Of a stretch of 15,323 bases of DNA, positions 1 to 7,868 are shown piece after piece. The notes below the pieces were generated by a model. The model did not search any database. It was not told where the DNA came from and saw only the letters and a list, made by a program, of their open reading frames with translations. A program made the position numbers and the translations under genes. The stretch comes from an uncultured Lachnospiraceae bacterium. Its GTDB lineage: Bacteria; Bacillota; Clostridia; Lachnospirales; Lachnospiraceae. The stretch's first letter is position 1, and each line of letters starts with the position of its first letter. The DNA is taken from contig CAJTRU010000077.1 in NCBI GenBank assembly GCA_910579085.1, positions 1 to 15,323 of the forward strand, in the 5' to 3' direction.

Positions 1-1
1 A

Positions 2-81
2 GTGTCCCTGTCATGGAATAATGTTTAGCTGGAACACTGGAAACCTGCTGTACACAAGCAAACACAAAAAATATAACATAA
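2..81 (+). repeat. Diverged partial copy of the palindromic repeat family (copy A)
   Basis: The first 45 bases align with the right half of the complete element at 1073-1359. GTGTCCCTGTCATGGAATA matches GTGCCCCTGTATGGAATA with one substitution and one extra base, followed by looser matches to GGCTCTGGCAC and AAAAACC. An AC-rich stretch near 65-81 (CACAAA, then ATAAC) loosely resembles the element's terminal CACAAAG and GATAACTGT. The copy is in the same orientation as the right half of the full element and would continue off the left edge. It is clearly more diverged than the other copies, so this is a pattern match by eye. Bases 82-230 hold nothing I recognise. Confidence 0.5.
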
Positions 82-230
82 ATACAAAATAGATAATATA
101 ACTGGAAATTATGGTATGGGGAATGTGATTTAGATGCATGGCAGCCCATAGAAATAGCGGGCACCGGATTATATCAGCCATAATCCAATTCTGTAACCAG
201 TAGATAAGAAATTTTTCCGTGAAGCGTATG

Positions 231-642
231 TTATATAATTTTCAAAAGAATTTCAGCCGGGGTAAGCACAGAAATTCCAAATCCTTCAAAGTCTCTTTTG
301 TTCCGGGTAACAATATAATCACAATGTATAGATTTAGCACAAGTAGCAACAAGACAATCCTCAAAATCCTTTGCCTTTTTCTGAAATGCAATAAGAATAT
401 CATTATTAGTGACATTGCACACCTTGACAATTTCCAAAAGTTTTCCAACTGCCTTATGCCAGCTCTGTGCTATGGGTGTATTTCCTCACAAGATAAAAGA
501 TACCAGTAACAGAAGATGCTGATACAAAACCGTCTATTTTATGTTCTTCACAAAGCTTCAGAATCTTGTAAGAATCCTCTACAAAAGCTTCCCTTTCTAA
601 TAATACATCAAGGATTACGTTCGTATCACACATTATTTTCAT
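231..642 (-). pseudogene. PIN-domain toxin (VapC-like, PIN_3 type), interrupted by a frameshift
   Basis: Two adjacent minus-strand reading frames together make one PIN-domain ribonuclease of about 136 residues, the usual length for this toxin class. The N-terminal part (642-454) begins MKIMCDTNVILDVLLER, with the first catalytic Asp in the CDTN motif, and ends at a TAA. The C-terminal part continues in the +1 frame from about 455 (KAVGKLLEIVKVCNVT) to 231. It carries the remaining acidic residues in DFEDCLVATCA and TRNKRDF and the typical VLTPAE ending. The break at 453-456 is one extra base or two missing bases. All catalytic acids are present if the frames are joined, so the lesion may be recent, a sequencing error, or a programmed shift. 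The start overlaps the antitoxin gene by 17 bp, the normal toxin-antitoxin arrangement. Members of this family usually cleave RNA; activity here is unproven. Confidence 0.8.
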
Positions 643-853
643 ATTTTAACAGACGCTCCTCCCGTAAAGAATCCATATCAATATCAGAGGAAACACCACC
701 AAGCATTCCACGCAAGGAATCCACAGCAGAAACTTGTGGATTTATAACTTTAGCAACCGTTTTTACATTACGGGTAATAAAGATATCTTCCTTAGTAATC
801 AATTCAAGATACTTTCCGAAATTAGCTTTAAATTCTGTTGCAGTAACAACCAT
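626..853 (-). CDS. Phd/YefM-type antitoxin of a toxin-antitoxin pair
   Basis: The 75-residue protein starts MVVTATEFKANFGKYLELI, the typical N-terminal DNA-binding fold of Phd/YefM antitoxins, followed by a KTVAKVINP strand. A variable, charged C-terminal tail (about residues 45-75) would wrap the toxin. I chose the ATG at 853 because AGGAGGA lies 6-7 bases upstream of it; a TTG at 859 sits almost on the ribosome binding site. The stop overlaps the toxin start, which implies coupled translation. Such antitoxins bind their own promoter and neutralise the PIN toxin. Because the toxin frame is broken, the gene may now be an orphan antitoxin. Confidence 0.87.
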   Translation of the reverse strand: MVVTATEFKANFGKYLELITKEDIFITRNVKTVAKVINPQVSAVDSLRGMLGGVSSDIDMDSLREERLLKYENNV

Positions 854-885
854 GGCCAAATCCTCCTTTTCTTTGAGTTGTTTTT

Positions 886-914
886 ATTATATGTGGTTTT
901 GAAGATAAAATCAA
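886..914 (-). promoter_or_regulatory. Sigma-A promoter of the antitoxin-toxin operon
   Basis: Read on the minus strand, TTGATT (914-909) and TATAAT (891-886) are separated by exactly 17 bases. The -10 hexamer is perfect. It lies about 20 bases upstream of the antitoxin ribosome binding site, giving a short leader. Confidence 0.65.
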
Positions 915-1072
915 TAAAATCATGCGAAACACCAAAAATATTATTAAAACCCATATAATATGAAAGAAAAAATTTTTATATTTTTATCCCTATTTGGTTT
1001 CACCCATGTTTAACAATAATTACTACACTGGCTAATAAGTGACTAGCGGAATAATTCCCACCACCCCAATTT

Positions 1073-1359
1073 ACAGTTATCTTTTTATTTTGTGTTTTAT
1101 TGTAAGTTTATGATGACAGGTTTTGCGTGCCAGATGCCATCAATTATTCCATAAAAGGGGCACTTTAACCCCGCCGGCATTTAAGCCCGTATATTATATA
1201 TTCCAGGGAAACGTAAGTTTTATCTGGAATATATAATATACGGGCTTTATGTGCCGCTGCGTGGGTTAACGTAGCGCAAGCGTGCCCCTGTATGGAATAT
1301 TGTGGCTCTGGCACTAAAAACCGTCCGTTAACCCACACACAAAGAAACAAGATAACTGT
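1073..1359. mobile_element. Full-length palindromic MITE-like element (copy B), non-coding
   Basis: The segment reads as one imperfect inverted repeat from end to end. Both ends carry ACAGTTATCTT (left at 1073; right as the reverse complement ending at 1359), then a T-rich block ending TTTGTGT, then GGTTTT-nn-GTGCCAGA, CCA, a near copy of CAATATTCCATA, AGGGGCAC, TTAACCC, and a perfect 24-bp inner stem. The right arm has about 12 extra bases (GCTTGCGCTACG) absent from the left arm. No credible protein is encoded; a 61-codon frame inside it is only the palindrome. Partial relatives occur at 2-81, 8422-8450 and 15224-15323. Size, terminal inverted repeats and lack of a transposase fit a miniature element mobilised in trans, but no target duplication could be fixed and no family is recognised. 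It could alternatively be a structured RNA or a bidirectional terminator. Confidence 0.75.
1183..1247. repeat. Perfect 24-bp inverted repeat at the centre of copy B
   Basis: Arms 1183-1206 and 1224-1247 are exact reverse complements, starting AAGCCCG and ending TTCCAG. The 17-base loop can itself pair as AAAC-GTAA-GTTT, so the whole structure folds almost without gaps. It lies just downstream of comEC on the minus strand and could terminate or stabilise that transcript, but no strong T-run follows the stem on either strand. Confidence 0.9.
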
Positions 1360-3824
1360 TATTTAAAACCATCTATAAAGTCTTTACCTGTTTTCTTATA
1401 TGTTTTAATACTAATCTTATTTCCATCACTTAATATGGTAACTGCCCCTGCTTCACTTGTAGATACCCATCTGCTTCCACAGTCCTCAATTCTTTTTATA
1501 AGCTCCTTATGTGGATGCCCGTAAAGATTATTTTTCCCACATGATATTACTGATATATCTGGTGATACCCGTTCTAAAAATTCTTCTGAAGAAGAGTTCT
1601 TAGAACCATGATGTGCCACTTTCAGCACATTGTAATGTACAGGCAGTGTTTTATCTGTATAAAGCCTGTCTGACAGGGCTGCCTCCCCATTCCCTTCAAC
1701 ATCCCCTGTAAGCAGAAAAGATATATTTCCATATAAAACACTTAATACTGTTGAATATGCATTAGCACTGCCTGCATTAAACCCATGTTGTGGATGGAGG
1801 CATTTAATGCTAAAGCCTGCGTTGTTTGATATAGTATCCCCTGCCCTTATATACGCTGTTTTTACATTATTTTCCATTGCTGTTTTTATTATACTATAAT
1901 ACGCCATATCTTTACAGGCAGAAGCAGGGTCTGGTACAAGCAGGGTTTCTGCCTTTATTCCATGCCTGGACTGTTCTAATATCTCCCTTATGCCTGAAAT
2001 ATGGTCTTCATCGGGATGTGTAATTATTATATAGTCTATTTTTTTAATGCCATTGTATTCCAAGAATGGAATTATCCTGTATGTACCCGCTTTTTCTATA
2101 CTGCTGCTGCCACCATCAGCCAGGTATACTGTTCCTTTATTGTCTTGTATAAATATAGCATCCCCTTGTCCTGTATCAAGAAATGTTACATTAATGCCAT
2201 TATACCTTCTGGTATAAATAATTATGCAAAATGCCACCATATACATGGCGGATGGCAATACCAGGTTACAATTGCCTATGTTATGGATAACATACAATAT
2301 TAAAAATACAATTACAATATAAGATGTTATCTGCCATATTCCAGGCTGTCCTGTTATTAAAATATTACCTGGTAATTCTGCTGCCAGCCTGCATATTTTT
2401 TCATAAATATCCAGCAGCAATTTTGTGCTTCCAAGCAGAAATCCAGCCAGTGGCATAAATAAAAGCCCTGCCACGCCTCCTGCTGCTGCGGTAATTACAA
2501 CCAGCGGCATAAGTGGAAGTACAATAATATTTATAAATACACCATATATTGGAAATTTATAATAGAAATACAAAATAACTGGAAGTGTTACAATTTGTAT
2601 AGAAAGACTTGTTAATAATAAATCTACGGTTTTTTCTAACAATAAATAAACTAGATATTTTAAAGACATTAAGAAAGTAATTTTTTTATCCCTGGATTTA
2701 AGCAGTTCCTTATACCTGTACCTATACCTTTTGCGCCTGTTATAACCATTATTTCTATCCGGGCTTCCAGCATATATATTTTTTAATACAGGATAAACTA
2801 GTGCAATTCCAAGTACTGCACCATACGAAAGAAGAAAACTGCATGAAAATGCAGTAAACGGTTTCTGTAATAATATAATTACTGCACTAACCCCAAGTGC
2901 TGAAAGCATGTCATAGCTTCTATATAACAGAGGGGCTGAAAGCATAATTAACATCATAGAAACTGCCCTGCTTGTTGACACAACTGGACCAGTCATGCTT
3001 CCATAAAATAATATAAAAACTGATGATGAAATTACAGGCATTATACGTGATGCACATGAAAGTACAGATAAAGCCTTTATATACTTTAGTGTAGCTGCCT
3101 TATCTTTATATATATAAACCAGTACACTGCATATTAGCGCAATAAACCATTTTACCAGTTTATATACAGCCATTCCAAGTATTGATACATGCAGCCCGCT
3201 TATTGCAAGCAGATGCCCAATGCCGCTTTGTTTATATAGGTTTCTTATATCTATGCTGGCAAATGTTTTATCACCGAGCAGCATAGCAGTTATAATCCCA
3301 CATTCTTTTTCTGGAAGGGCATTTTTATATACTTCTGCCAGTTTTTCCTTTATCCCCCTTGTAAACCGGCGGAAACTATAATTAATGCTGTTCCCTTGGT
3401 TTCCTATATTAGTTACCGATTTTGCCACGGCTGTGTAATATATATTCTTTTCACTTAAATATTCCCTCTGGTTAAACTGGCCTGGGTTAGACGGGGTTTC
3501 TGGCTTATATATAATTCCATTTATTTTTAACTGGCTGCCTGTGCCAAAACAGCTTTTTTCTTTAGAATAAACAAGTATATATGGCAGGCTGTAAAGCGCC
3601 TGGCTGTCTTTAAGCTGTACAGAAACATCTTTCAGGTATATGGAACTACCATCCGCTTTTTCTTCATAATTATATACCCTGCCTGTAATTCCTGCCTCCG
3701 TCTTATCATTAAAAACATTATCCATTATATAATGCCTGGCATTATATGTTTCTGCAAAACAGTACTTGTAAATACCAGACAATATAACCAGTGCAGCAAA
3801 AACCCATATAGCTGGTCTTTTAAT
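1359..3824 (-). CDS. comEC: ComEC/Rec2 family DNA-uptake channel protein
   Basis: ComEC forms the inner-membrane channel that passes single-stranded DNA into the cell during transformation. Numbered from the ATT start (821 residues), the order is: an N-terminal membrane segment (KRPAIWVFAALVILSG), a soluble region to about 150, the competence membrane domain with GIGHLLAISGLHVS (about 201-214) and many hydrophobic segments to about 520, then a C-terminal metallo-beta-lactamase-like domain. The latter has FLDTGQGDA, THPDEDH (about 602-608), LTGDVEG, AHHGSKNS and GHPH, so the likely nuclease metal ligands are present. Start: the first ordinary in-frame start (TTG at 3782) would cut the first membrane segment. 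AAGGAGG lies 7 bases before an in-frame ATT at 3824, and a stop lies just upstream of it. It begins 21 bases after the GerMN lipoprotein gene and ends in the repeat element. It is the last gene of the comEA cluster. Confidence 0.9.
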   Translation of the reverse strand: MKRPAIWVFAALVILSGIYKYCFAETYNARHYIMDNVFNDKTEAGITGRVYNYEEKADGSSIYLKDVSVQLKDSQALYSLPYILVYSKEKSCFGTGSQLKINGIIYKPETPSNPGQFNQREYLSEKNIYYTAVAKSVTNIGNQGNSINYSFRRFTRGIKEKLAEVYKNALPEKECGIITAMLLGDKTFASIDIRNLYKQSGIGHLLAISGLHVSILGMAVYKLVKWFIALICSVLVYIYKDKAATLKYIKALSVLSCASRIMPVISSSVFILFYGSMTGPVVSTSRAVSMMLIMLSAPLLYRSYDMLSALGVSAVIILLQKPFTAFSCSFLLSYGAVLGIALVYPVLKNIYAGSPDRNNGYNRRKRYRYRYKELLKSRDKKITFLMSLKYLVYLLLEKTVDLLLTSLSIQIVTLPVILYFYYKFPIYGVFINIIVLPLMPLVVITAAAGGVAGLLFMPLAGFLLGSTKLLLDIYEKICRLAAELPGNILITGQPGIWQITSYIVIVFLILYVIHNIGNCNLVLPSAMYMVAFCIIIYTRRYNGINVTFLDTGQGDAIFIQDNKGTVYLADGGSSSIEKAGTYRIIPFLEYNGIKKIDYIIITHPDEDHISGIREILEQSRHGIKAETLLVPDPASACKDMAYYSIIKTAMENNVKTAYIRAGDTISNNAGFSIKCLHPQHGFNAGSANAYSTVLSVLYGNISFLLTGDVEGNGEAALSDRLYTDKTLPVHYNVLKVAHHGSKNSSSEEFLERVSPDISVISCGKNNLYGHPHKELIKRIEDCGSRWVSTSEAGAVTILSDGNKISIKTYKKTGKDFIDGFK

Positions 3825-3845
3825 CCAATCCCCTCCTTAAACTTA

Positions 3846-4874
3846 TTATTCCTCATTAGATGAAACAGGTGCGTTTGAAAGCACAAGGTCAAGGTTTCTT
3901 TCAAATGGCTCTCCAAAGTTAATAGACGTACTATATTCAAGAACCTGCCCGCCATCTATGCTGAACTGTACTTTATTAACCATTGGAAGTTCAACAAGTG
4001 TATTTACAACAGAATAAATTGCAACATCTGCTGTAATTGATTTGCGCTTATTTAAAAACTCAGAAGAAAAATCCAGATAACATGTATTTTCCCTTACTGT
4101 AATTTTATTAAGCCTTGTACCTTCAGGTATTGTAGGAAGCATACTTTTCTTATTAACACCTTCAATAGAATATGGCCCTTTCATAAGCTGCTCAATTGCA
4201 AGCTGTTCTAATGGTATAGTTGCATCATAAGTAATTTCTACTGGTACTTCAACAAGCGCTGTACCCTTATAATCTGAGAAATACATATTAAGTGTTGTAT
4301 TTTGTTTATAACTTGTTTCCCCGCCTGTATTATCAATAAAATCGTCTGCCCGCATCAGCCCTATGGCCTCCATATTTGAAGTCGTAAGAGGCTGTCCTGA
4401 AACATAAAACTGTATATCCGCTACATCTGGTATCTGGCATAAAGTCTTTACAACCGCTGCCCTTCTTAGTATTTCAGATACACCTGTATAGTTGCCATAT
4501 GATGAATTAAAATACAATGAAAGCCCGCCCTCTCCAGATAAAACATAGTTGTCTATTTCCACATCATCAGGTATAGCCTTTTTCATATAAATATCTTCTG
4601 GTTCATTTGACATTTTATCTAAAAATTCCACAACAAGCTCTTCTGTATCTTCTGAAACAGGACTGTATTTTTCAAATACAACTTTAGTTTCATTAGCATC
4701 AAGTCCAAATATATAATAGCCTTCATAATTTTCATCCCTGCTGTCCTGGCATGAAACCAGAAAACAGGAAGAAAGCAAAGAAACAGCCAGTATTATTATT
4801 TTATAAAACGTGGATTTACCCATAACAAGCCCCCATGTCTGTAATGCTTTTATAATCCTGGCTTTGCCAGCCAT
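3846..4874 (-). CDS. GerMN-domain lipoprotein between a sensor kinase and comEC
   Basis: The protein (342 residues from the longest start) has a lipoprotein signal: a hydrophobic stretch ending FLVSC, with Cys42 as the likely lipidated residue, so it should be anchored outside the membrane. Two GerMN-like repeats follow, roughly residues 60-175 and 200-315. Each contains the family pattern of a hydrophobic strand, a helix and an LYFN or LDFS strand (GLSLYFNSSYGN; CYLDFSSEFL). GerMN domains occur in the spore germination protein GerM and in actinobacterial LpqB, which acts on the MtrB kinase. Start is uncertain: ATG at 4874 has only a weak AGGA 12 bases upstream, while ATG at 4823 (MGKSTFYK) gives a classic 24-residue lipoprotein signal preceded by GGGGG. 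It lies 39 bp after the kinase and 21 bp before comEC, so co-transcription is likely. A role as accessory to the kinase or to DNA uptake is inference. Confidence 0.82.
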   Translation of the reverse strand: MAGKARIIKALQTWGLVMGKSTFYKIIILAVSLLSSCFLVSCQDSRDENYEGYYIFGLDANETKVVFEKYSPVSEDTEELVVEFLDKMSNEPEDIYMKKAIPDDVEIDNYVLSGEGGLSLYFNSSYGNYTGVSEILRRAAVVKTLCQIPDVADIQFYVSGQPLTTSNMEAIGLMRADDFIDNTGGETSYKQNTTLNMYFSDYKGTALVEVPVEITYDATIPLEQLAIEQLMKGPYSIEGVNKKSMLPTIPEGTRLNKITVRENTCYLDFSSEFLNKRKSITADVAIYSVVNTLVELPMVNKVQFSIDGGQVLEYSTSINFGEPFERNLDLVLSNAPVSSNEE

Positions 4875-4913
4875 CCAGATTTAAAATCCTGGACACTTTT
4901 CCAGAAAAGCCCT

Positions 4914-6350
4914 TTATGGTATATAATTAAGCGGTATCCTTATTGTAAATGTAGTGCCTTCTTTTTCCTTGCTGTAGAGTTTTATAGAGCCCCTGTGCAA
5001 AAGAACAGCATTTCTTGTAATAGAAAGCCCAAGCCCTGTACCGCCTGTTTCCCTTGACCTTGCCTTGTCCACCCTGTAAAACCTTTCAAATACACTGTCC
5101 TGCAAGTCTTCTGGTATACCAACACCTGAATCCTGTATTGTCACAAAGAAAAATTTATGGTCTGCATTTAAAGTAACCCTTACCCATCCGTCATCATAAT
5201 TATACTTAATTGCATTTTCAATAATATTATTTAATGCTATTGATATTTTAACCTCATCAACATCCGCCATAACTGGACGGTAACTTTCAAATATAAGCTC
5301 TATATTACGTTTTGCTGCTATTGGCCTTAAACGTTTAAGAAGCTGCTCTAAAAGCTCATTAATGCTTATATTGGCCACCTGCATTGAAGCACTGTTTTTA
5401 TCCATTTTAACCATTGAAAGAAGGTCGTTAATTATACGTGTCATCCTTTCAATTTCTGTAGTAATGTCACCTAAAAATTCACGGTATATTTCTTCAGGCA
5501 TGCCTTCCTGTGAAAGAAGCGAGTCTGACAGTACCTTCATTGAAGCAAGTGGTGTTTTAAGCTCATGCGAAACATTAGACACAAACTCCTGCCTGGAAAT
5601 CTCCTGCTTCCTTATTACTTCTGTCATCTGGTTAAATGACTCCGAAATCTTTACAAGTTCAGAATACCCATGCATATCAAGCTTTATCTCCATATCACCT
5701 TTTGATATATCATTAATTGACTCTGTTACCTTTTTTAAAGGTGATGTAAGAAGTATTGAACATGCAAATGACAAAATAATTATAATAAGTGCAATTCCAA
5801 GAAGCAGGAAAAGCGTCCTGTGTGACACTTCACGTGATATATTTGCCAAATTCCTGACAGAATAACTAATTACAATAACGCCACACACTTCATTAACAAT
5901 TGGGTCTGTTATAGGCATTGTAAGCTGCATATACCCGCCTAAATCATTTATATATTTCTTCTCACTGTTACCACTGAAGCATTTTACTACTTCTGTAGAA
6001 ATAAGTGTCTTGCCTTCCTCTATACCATAAGTATCTTTTACTATCTTTAAATCCTTATCAACTATAATTATACGTCCCTGGTATATATTGGCTATTTCTT
6101 CCGTTTCACTGTCTACATTGCCAGAGTTATTCCCTGAAAGATAACCTGATGAAACAATAAGGTTTGATATAACTGTACCGCATGACTGCAATTCATCAGT
6201 TCTCTGTGAAACCATCTGTGTATCATATGTATTTGTTATTACAGTAAATAAAAATATTATAGGTATAAGCCCAGTGCAAAGCAGCAACCCGAATACCTGG
6301 ACACGCATACTCCTAATATTATATAACAGACTGCTCCAAGTGTTTTTCAA
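4914..6350 (-). CDS. Membrane sensor histidine kinase with HAMP domain (WalK/PhoR-like)
   Basis: 478 residues. Transmembrane helices at about 16-38 and 179-202 enclose an extracellular sensor region of about 140 residues (Cache/PAS-like by length; fold not proven). A HAMP domain (about 200-252) is followed by the dimerisation domain with SHELKTPLA (phosphorylated His262). The ATPase domain has the N box NNIIENAIKY (about 374-383), DSGVGIP (Asp407) and GGTGLGLSI (436-444). Nothing essential is missing. There is no cytoplasmic PAS domain, unlike WalK of Bacillus. Start is TTG at 6350, supported by GGAGG 7 bases upstream. It follows its response regulator by 24 bp and precedes the GerMN lipoprotein. 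It should phosphorylate that regulator in response to an unknown envelope signal. Confidence 0.93.
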   Translation of the reverse strand: MKNTWSSLLYNIRSMRVQVFGLLLCTGLIPIIFLFTVITNTYDTQMVSQRTDELQSCGTVISNLIVSSGYLSGNNSGNVDSETEEIANIYQGRIIIVDKDLKIVKDTYGIEEGKTLISTEVVKCFSGNSEKKYINDLGGYMQLTMPITDPIVNEVCGVIVISYSVRNLANISREVSHRTLFLLLGIALIIIILSFACSILLTSPLKKVTESINDISKGDMEIKLDMHGYSELVKISESFNQMTEVIRKQEISRQEFVSNVSHELKTPLASMKVLSDSLLSQEGMPEEIYREFLGDITTEIERMTRIINDLLSMVKMDKNSASMQVANISINELLEQLLKRLRPIAAKRNIELIFESYRPVMADVDEVKISIALNNIIENAIKYNYDDGWVRVTLNADHKFFFVTIQDSGVGIPEDLQDSVFERFYRVDKARSRETGGTGLGLSITRNAVLLHRGSIKLYSKEKEGTTFTIRIPLNYIP

Positions 6351-6374
6351 AGCGTTTCCTCCATACAGCTTATG

Positions 6375-7061
6375 TTATTTCTGGAAATAATAACCAACAC
6401 CCCATTTAGTATGGATAAAAACAGGATTACTTGGGGACTCCTCTATCTTTTCCCTTAAACGGCGGATATGTACATCCACAGTCCTTACATCGCCTGGATA
6501 ATCATATCCCCACACTGTATTAAGCAGTTCCTCCCTGCCATATACTTTATTTGGGTGAAGCATAAGAAGCTCTAAAAGGTCAAACTCCTTAGCTGTAAGG
6601 TTTACTTCCTGGTCATTTATATAGCCTCTCCTGCTTTCTATATCAATTCTTAAACCATTATATGAATAAACCTTTGGCGGTTCTTTAGTTTCTGTTGCAG
6701 AACTTCTTCTTATAATTGCCTTAATACGTGCCTTGACTTCCAGTATGTTAAATGGTTTTGTAATATAATCATCTGCCCCATACTCAAGCCCTAAAATCTT
6801 ATCCATATCATCACCTTTAGCGGTAAGCATAATTACAGGCACATTTGAAAATTCACGTATCTGCTGGCATACCTCAAAGCCATTAAGCACTGGCAGCATA
6901 ACATCCAGCAGTATAACATCATATTTGTTCTTATTAATATAATCAAGCGCTTCCTGCCCGTCATATGCACAGTCAACCTCCATACCATCTTGCTCCAGGC
7001 TGAAACGGATTCCTTTAACAATTAATTTCTCGTCATCAACTACTAAAACTTTTCTAGCCAT
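6375..7061 (-). CDS. OmpR/PhoB-family response regulator (WalR-like)
   Basis: 228 residues from ATG 7061. The receiver domain (1-120) has the acidic pair VVDDE, phospho-acceptor Asp53 in VILLDVMLP, Thr80 and Lys102 in YITKPF. The winged-helix DNA-binding domain (about 130-226) has LTAKEFDLLELL and the recognition helix region DVRTVDVHIRRLREKIE, very like WalR/YycF. A longer frame opens at 7079, right after the comEA stop, but GGAAGGA is placed 8-9 bases before ATG 7061, and MARKVLVVDDEK is the normal family N-terminus. It lies 18 bp downstream of comEA and 24 bp upstream of its kinase. Its targets are unknown. Confidence 0.93.
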   Translation of the reverse strand: MARKVLVVDDEKLIVKGIRFSLEQDGMEVDCAYDGQEALDYINKNKYDVILLDVMLPVLNGFEVCQQIREFSNVPVIMLTAKGDDMDKILGLEYGADDYITKPFNILEVKARIKAIIRRSSATETKEPPKVYSYNGLRIDIESRRGYINDQEVNLTAKEFDLLELLMLHPNKVYGREELLNTVWGYDYPGDVRTVDVHIRRLREKIEESPSNPVFIHTKWGVGYYFQK

Positions 7062-7079
7062 TGTTTTCCATCCTTCCAT

Positions 7080-7706
7080 TTATACAGTAATCTGGTCTTT
7101 TATCTGGTTAAAAACGCCATCCTTAATTCCAGTAACATTTTTTATATCTTCAATACTCTTAAAGCTGCAAGACAACCGGTAATCCATCACTGCATCTGCC
7201 TTGCTCTCCCCAATACCAGGCAGGGACATAAGTTCCTCTTTTGATGCAGTATTTATATTTACAAGCCCGCCATCTTTTTGTGGCTGGCTGTTATTATTTT
7301 TATTATTAGAAGCTGCCTGTTTTTTAGACAATACAACTACTTGCTCACCATCTGCCAGTACCTTTGCAAGATTTATGGCAGAACGGTCAGCAGATTTCTT
7401 AAATCCACCTGCTGCCTGCACAGCATCACAAATTCTTTGCCCGCTTAATAAACTGTATACACCTGGATGCTTTACAGCACCACATATATACACAGCTATC
7501 TCCTCTGTAGTATCTGTTTTATTGTTTTCTTCTTCTGTTTCCTGCCCGTTTTTATTAATTATTGTTCCTTCATCCTGTATAATATCTTCACTTATATCTC
7601 CAGTAAAACTGGTACTTTTACTGCCTCCTGGCTGTAAATAAATAATACCAGAAATTACTATAAATACAATACAAGATGTAATAATTATAATGTTTTTCTT
7701 TCCCAT
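7080..7706 (-). CDS. comEA: ComEA-type DNA-binding competence protein
   Basis: ComEA binds double-stranded DNA outside the membrane and hands it to ComEC. The 208-residue protein has an N-terminal membrane anchor (about 5-25), a polar linker, an SLBB-like domain (about 70-130: VYICGAVKHPGVYSL, then RICDAVQAAGG), a second Asn/Gln/Lys-rich linker, and a C-terminal double helix-hairpin-helix (about 147-206: VNINTASKEELMSLPGIG, then ITGIKDG-like VTGIKDGVF). This is the full domain set of Gram-positive ComEA. Start ATG 7706 has GGAGGG at 7718-7713. A short palindrome (7717-7732, CCATAAA/TTTATGG) touches the ribosome binding site and might reduce initiation. It is the first gene of a cluster that continues with a two-component system, a GerMN lipoprotein and comEC. 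Confidence 0.92.
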   Translation of the reverse strand: MGKKNIIIITSCIVFIVISGIIYLQPGGSKSTSFTGDISEDIIQDEGTIINKNGQETEEENNKTDTTEEIAVYICGAVKHPGVYSLLSGQRICDAVQAAGGFKKSADRSAINLAKVLADGEQVVVLSKKQAASNNKNNNSQPQKDGGLVNINTASKEELMSLPGIGESKADAVMDYRLSCSFKSIEDIKNVTGIKDGVFNQIKDQITV

Positions 7707-7868
7707 ATATAACCCTCCATAAAAATTTATGGAAGATTACACAGCCCTGGTCTGTTTTTATGCTATAAAGCACTACTATTTACCATAATAACCAATTAAA
7801 ATAATTATTACAATAGGTACATTCAACAAATTTATTACATTTTAATTAAATATTTTCACTACACCTTT

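Noticed and set aside
516..902. Plus-strand open frames across the toxin-antitoxin region
   Set aside because: They are antisense to the antitoxin and toxin frames, which carry clear family motifs; the plus-strand translations resemble nothing.
1165..1350. A 61-codon minus-strand open frame
   Set aside because: It lies wholly inside the palindromic element, and its sequence is explained by the inverted repeats; there is no ribosome binding site or family resemblance.
1073..1359. Retron, group II intron or riboswitch as an explanation for the palindrome
   Set aside because: No reverse transcriptase is nearby and no catalytic core motif is seen; mirror symmetry over the full length plus other copies fits a miniature mobile element better.
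3725..3955. A 76-codon minus-strand frame overlapping the GerMN gene end and comEC start
   Set aside because: It is out of frame with both genes, overlaps both and lacks a coherent domain; the apparent hydrophobic end is the comEC N-terminus in another frame.
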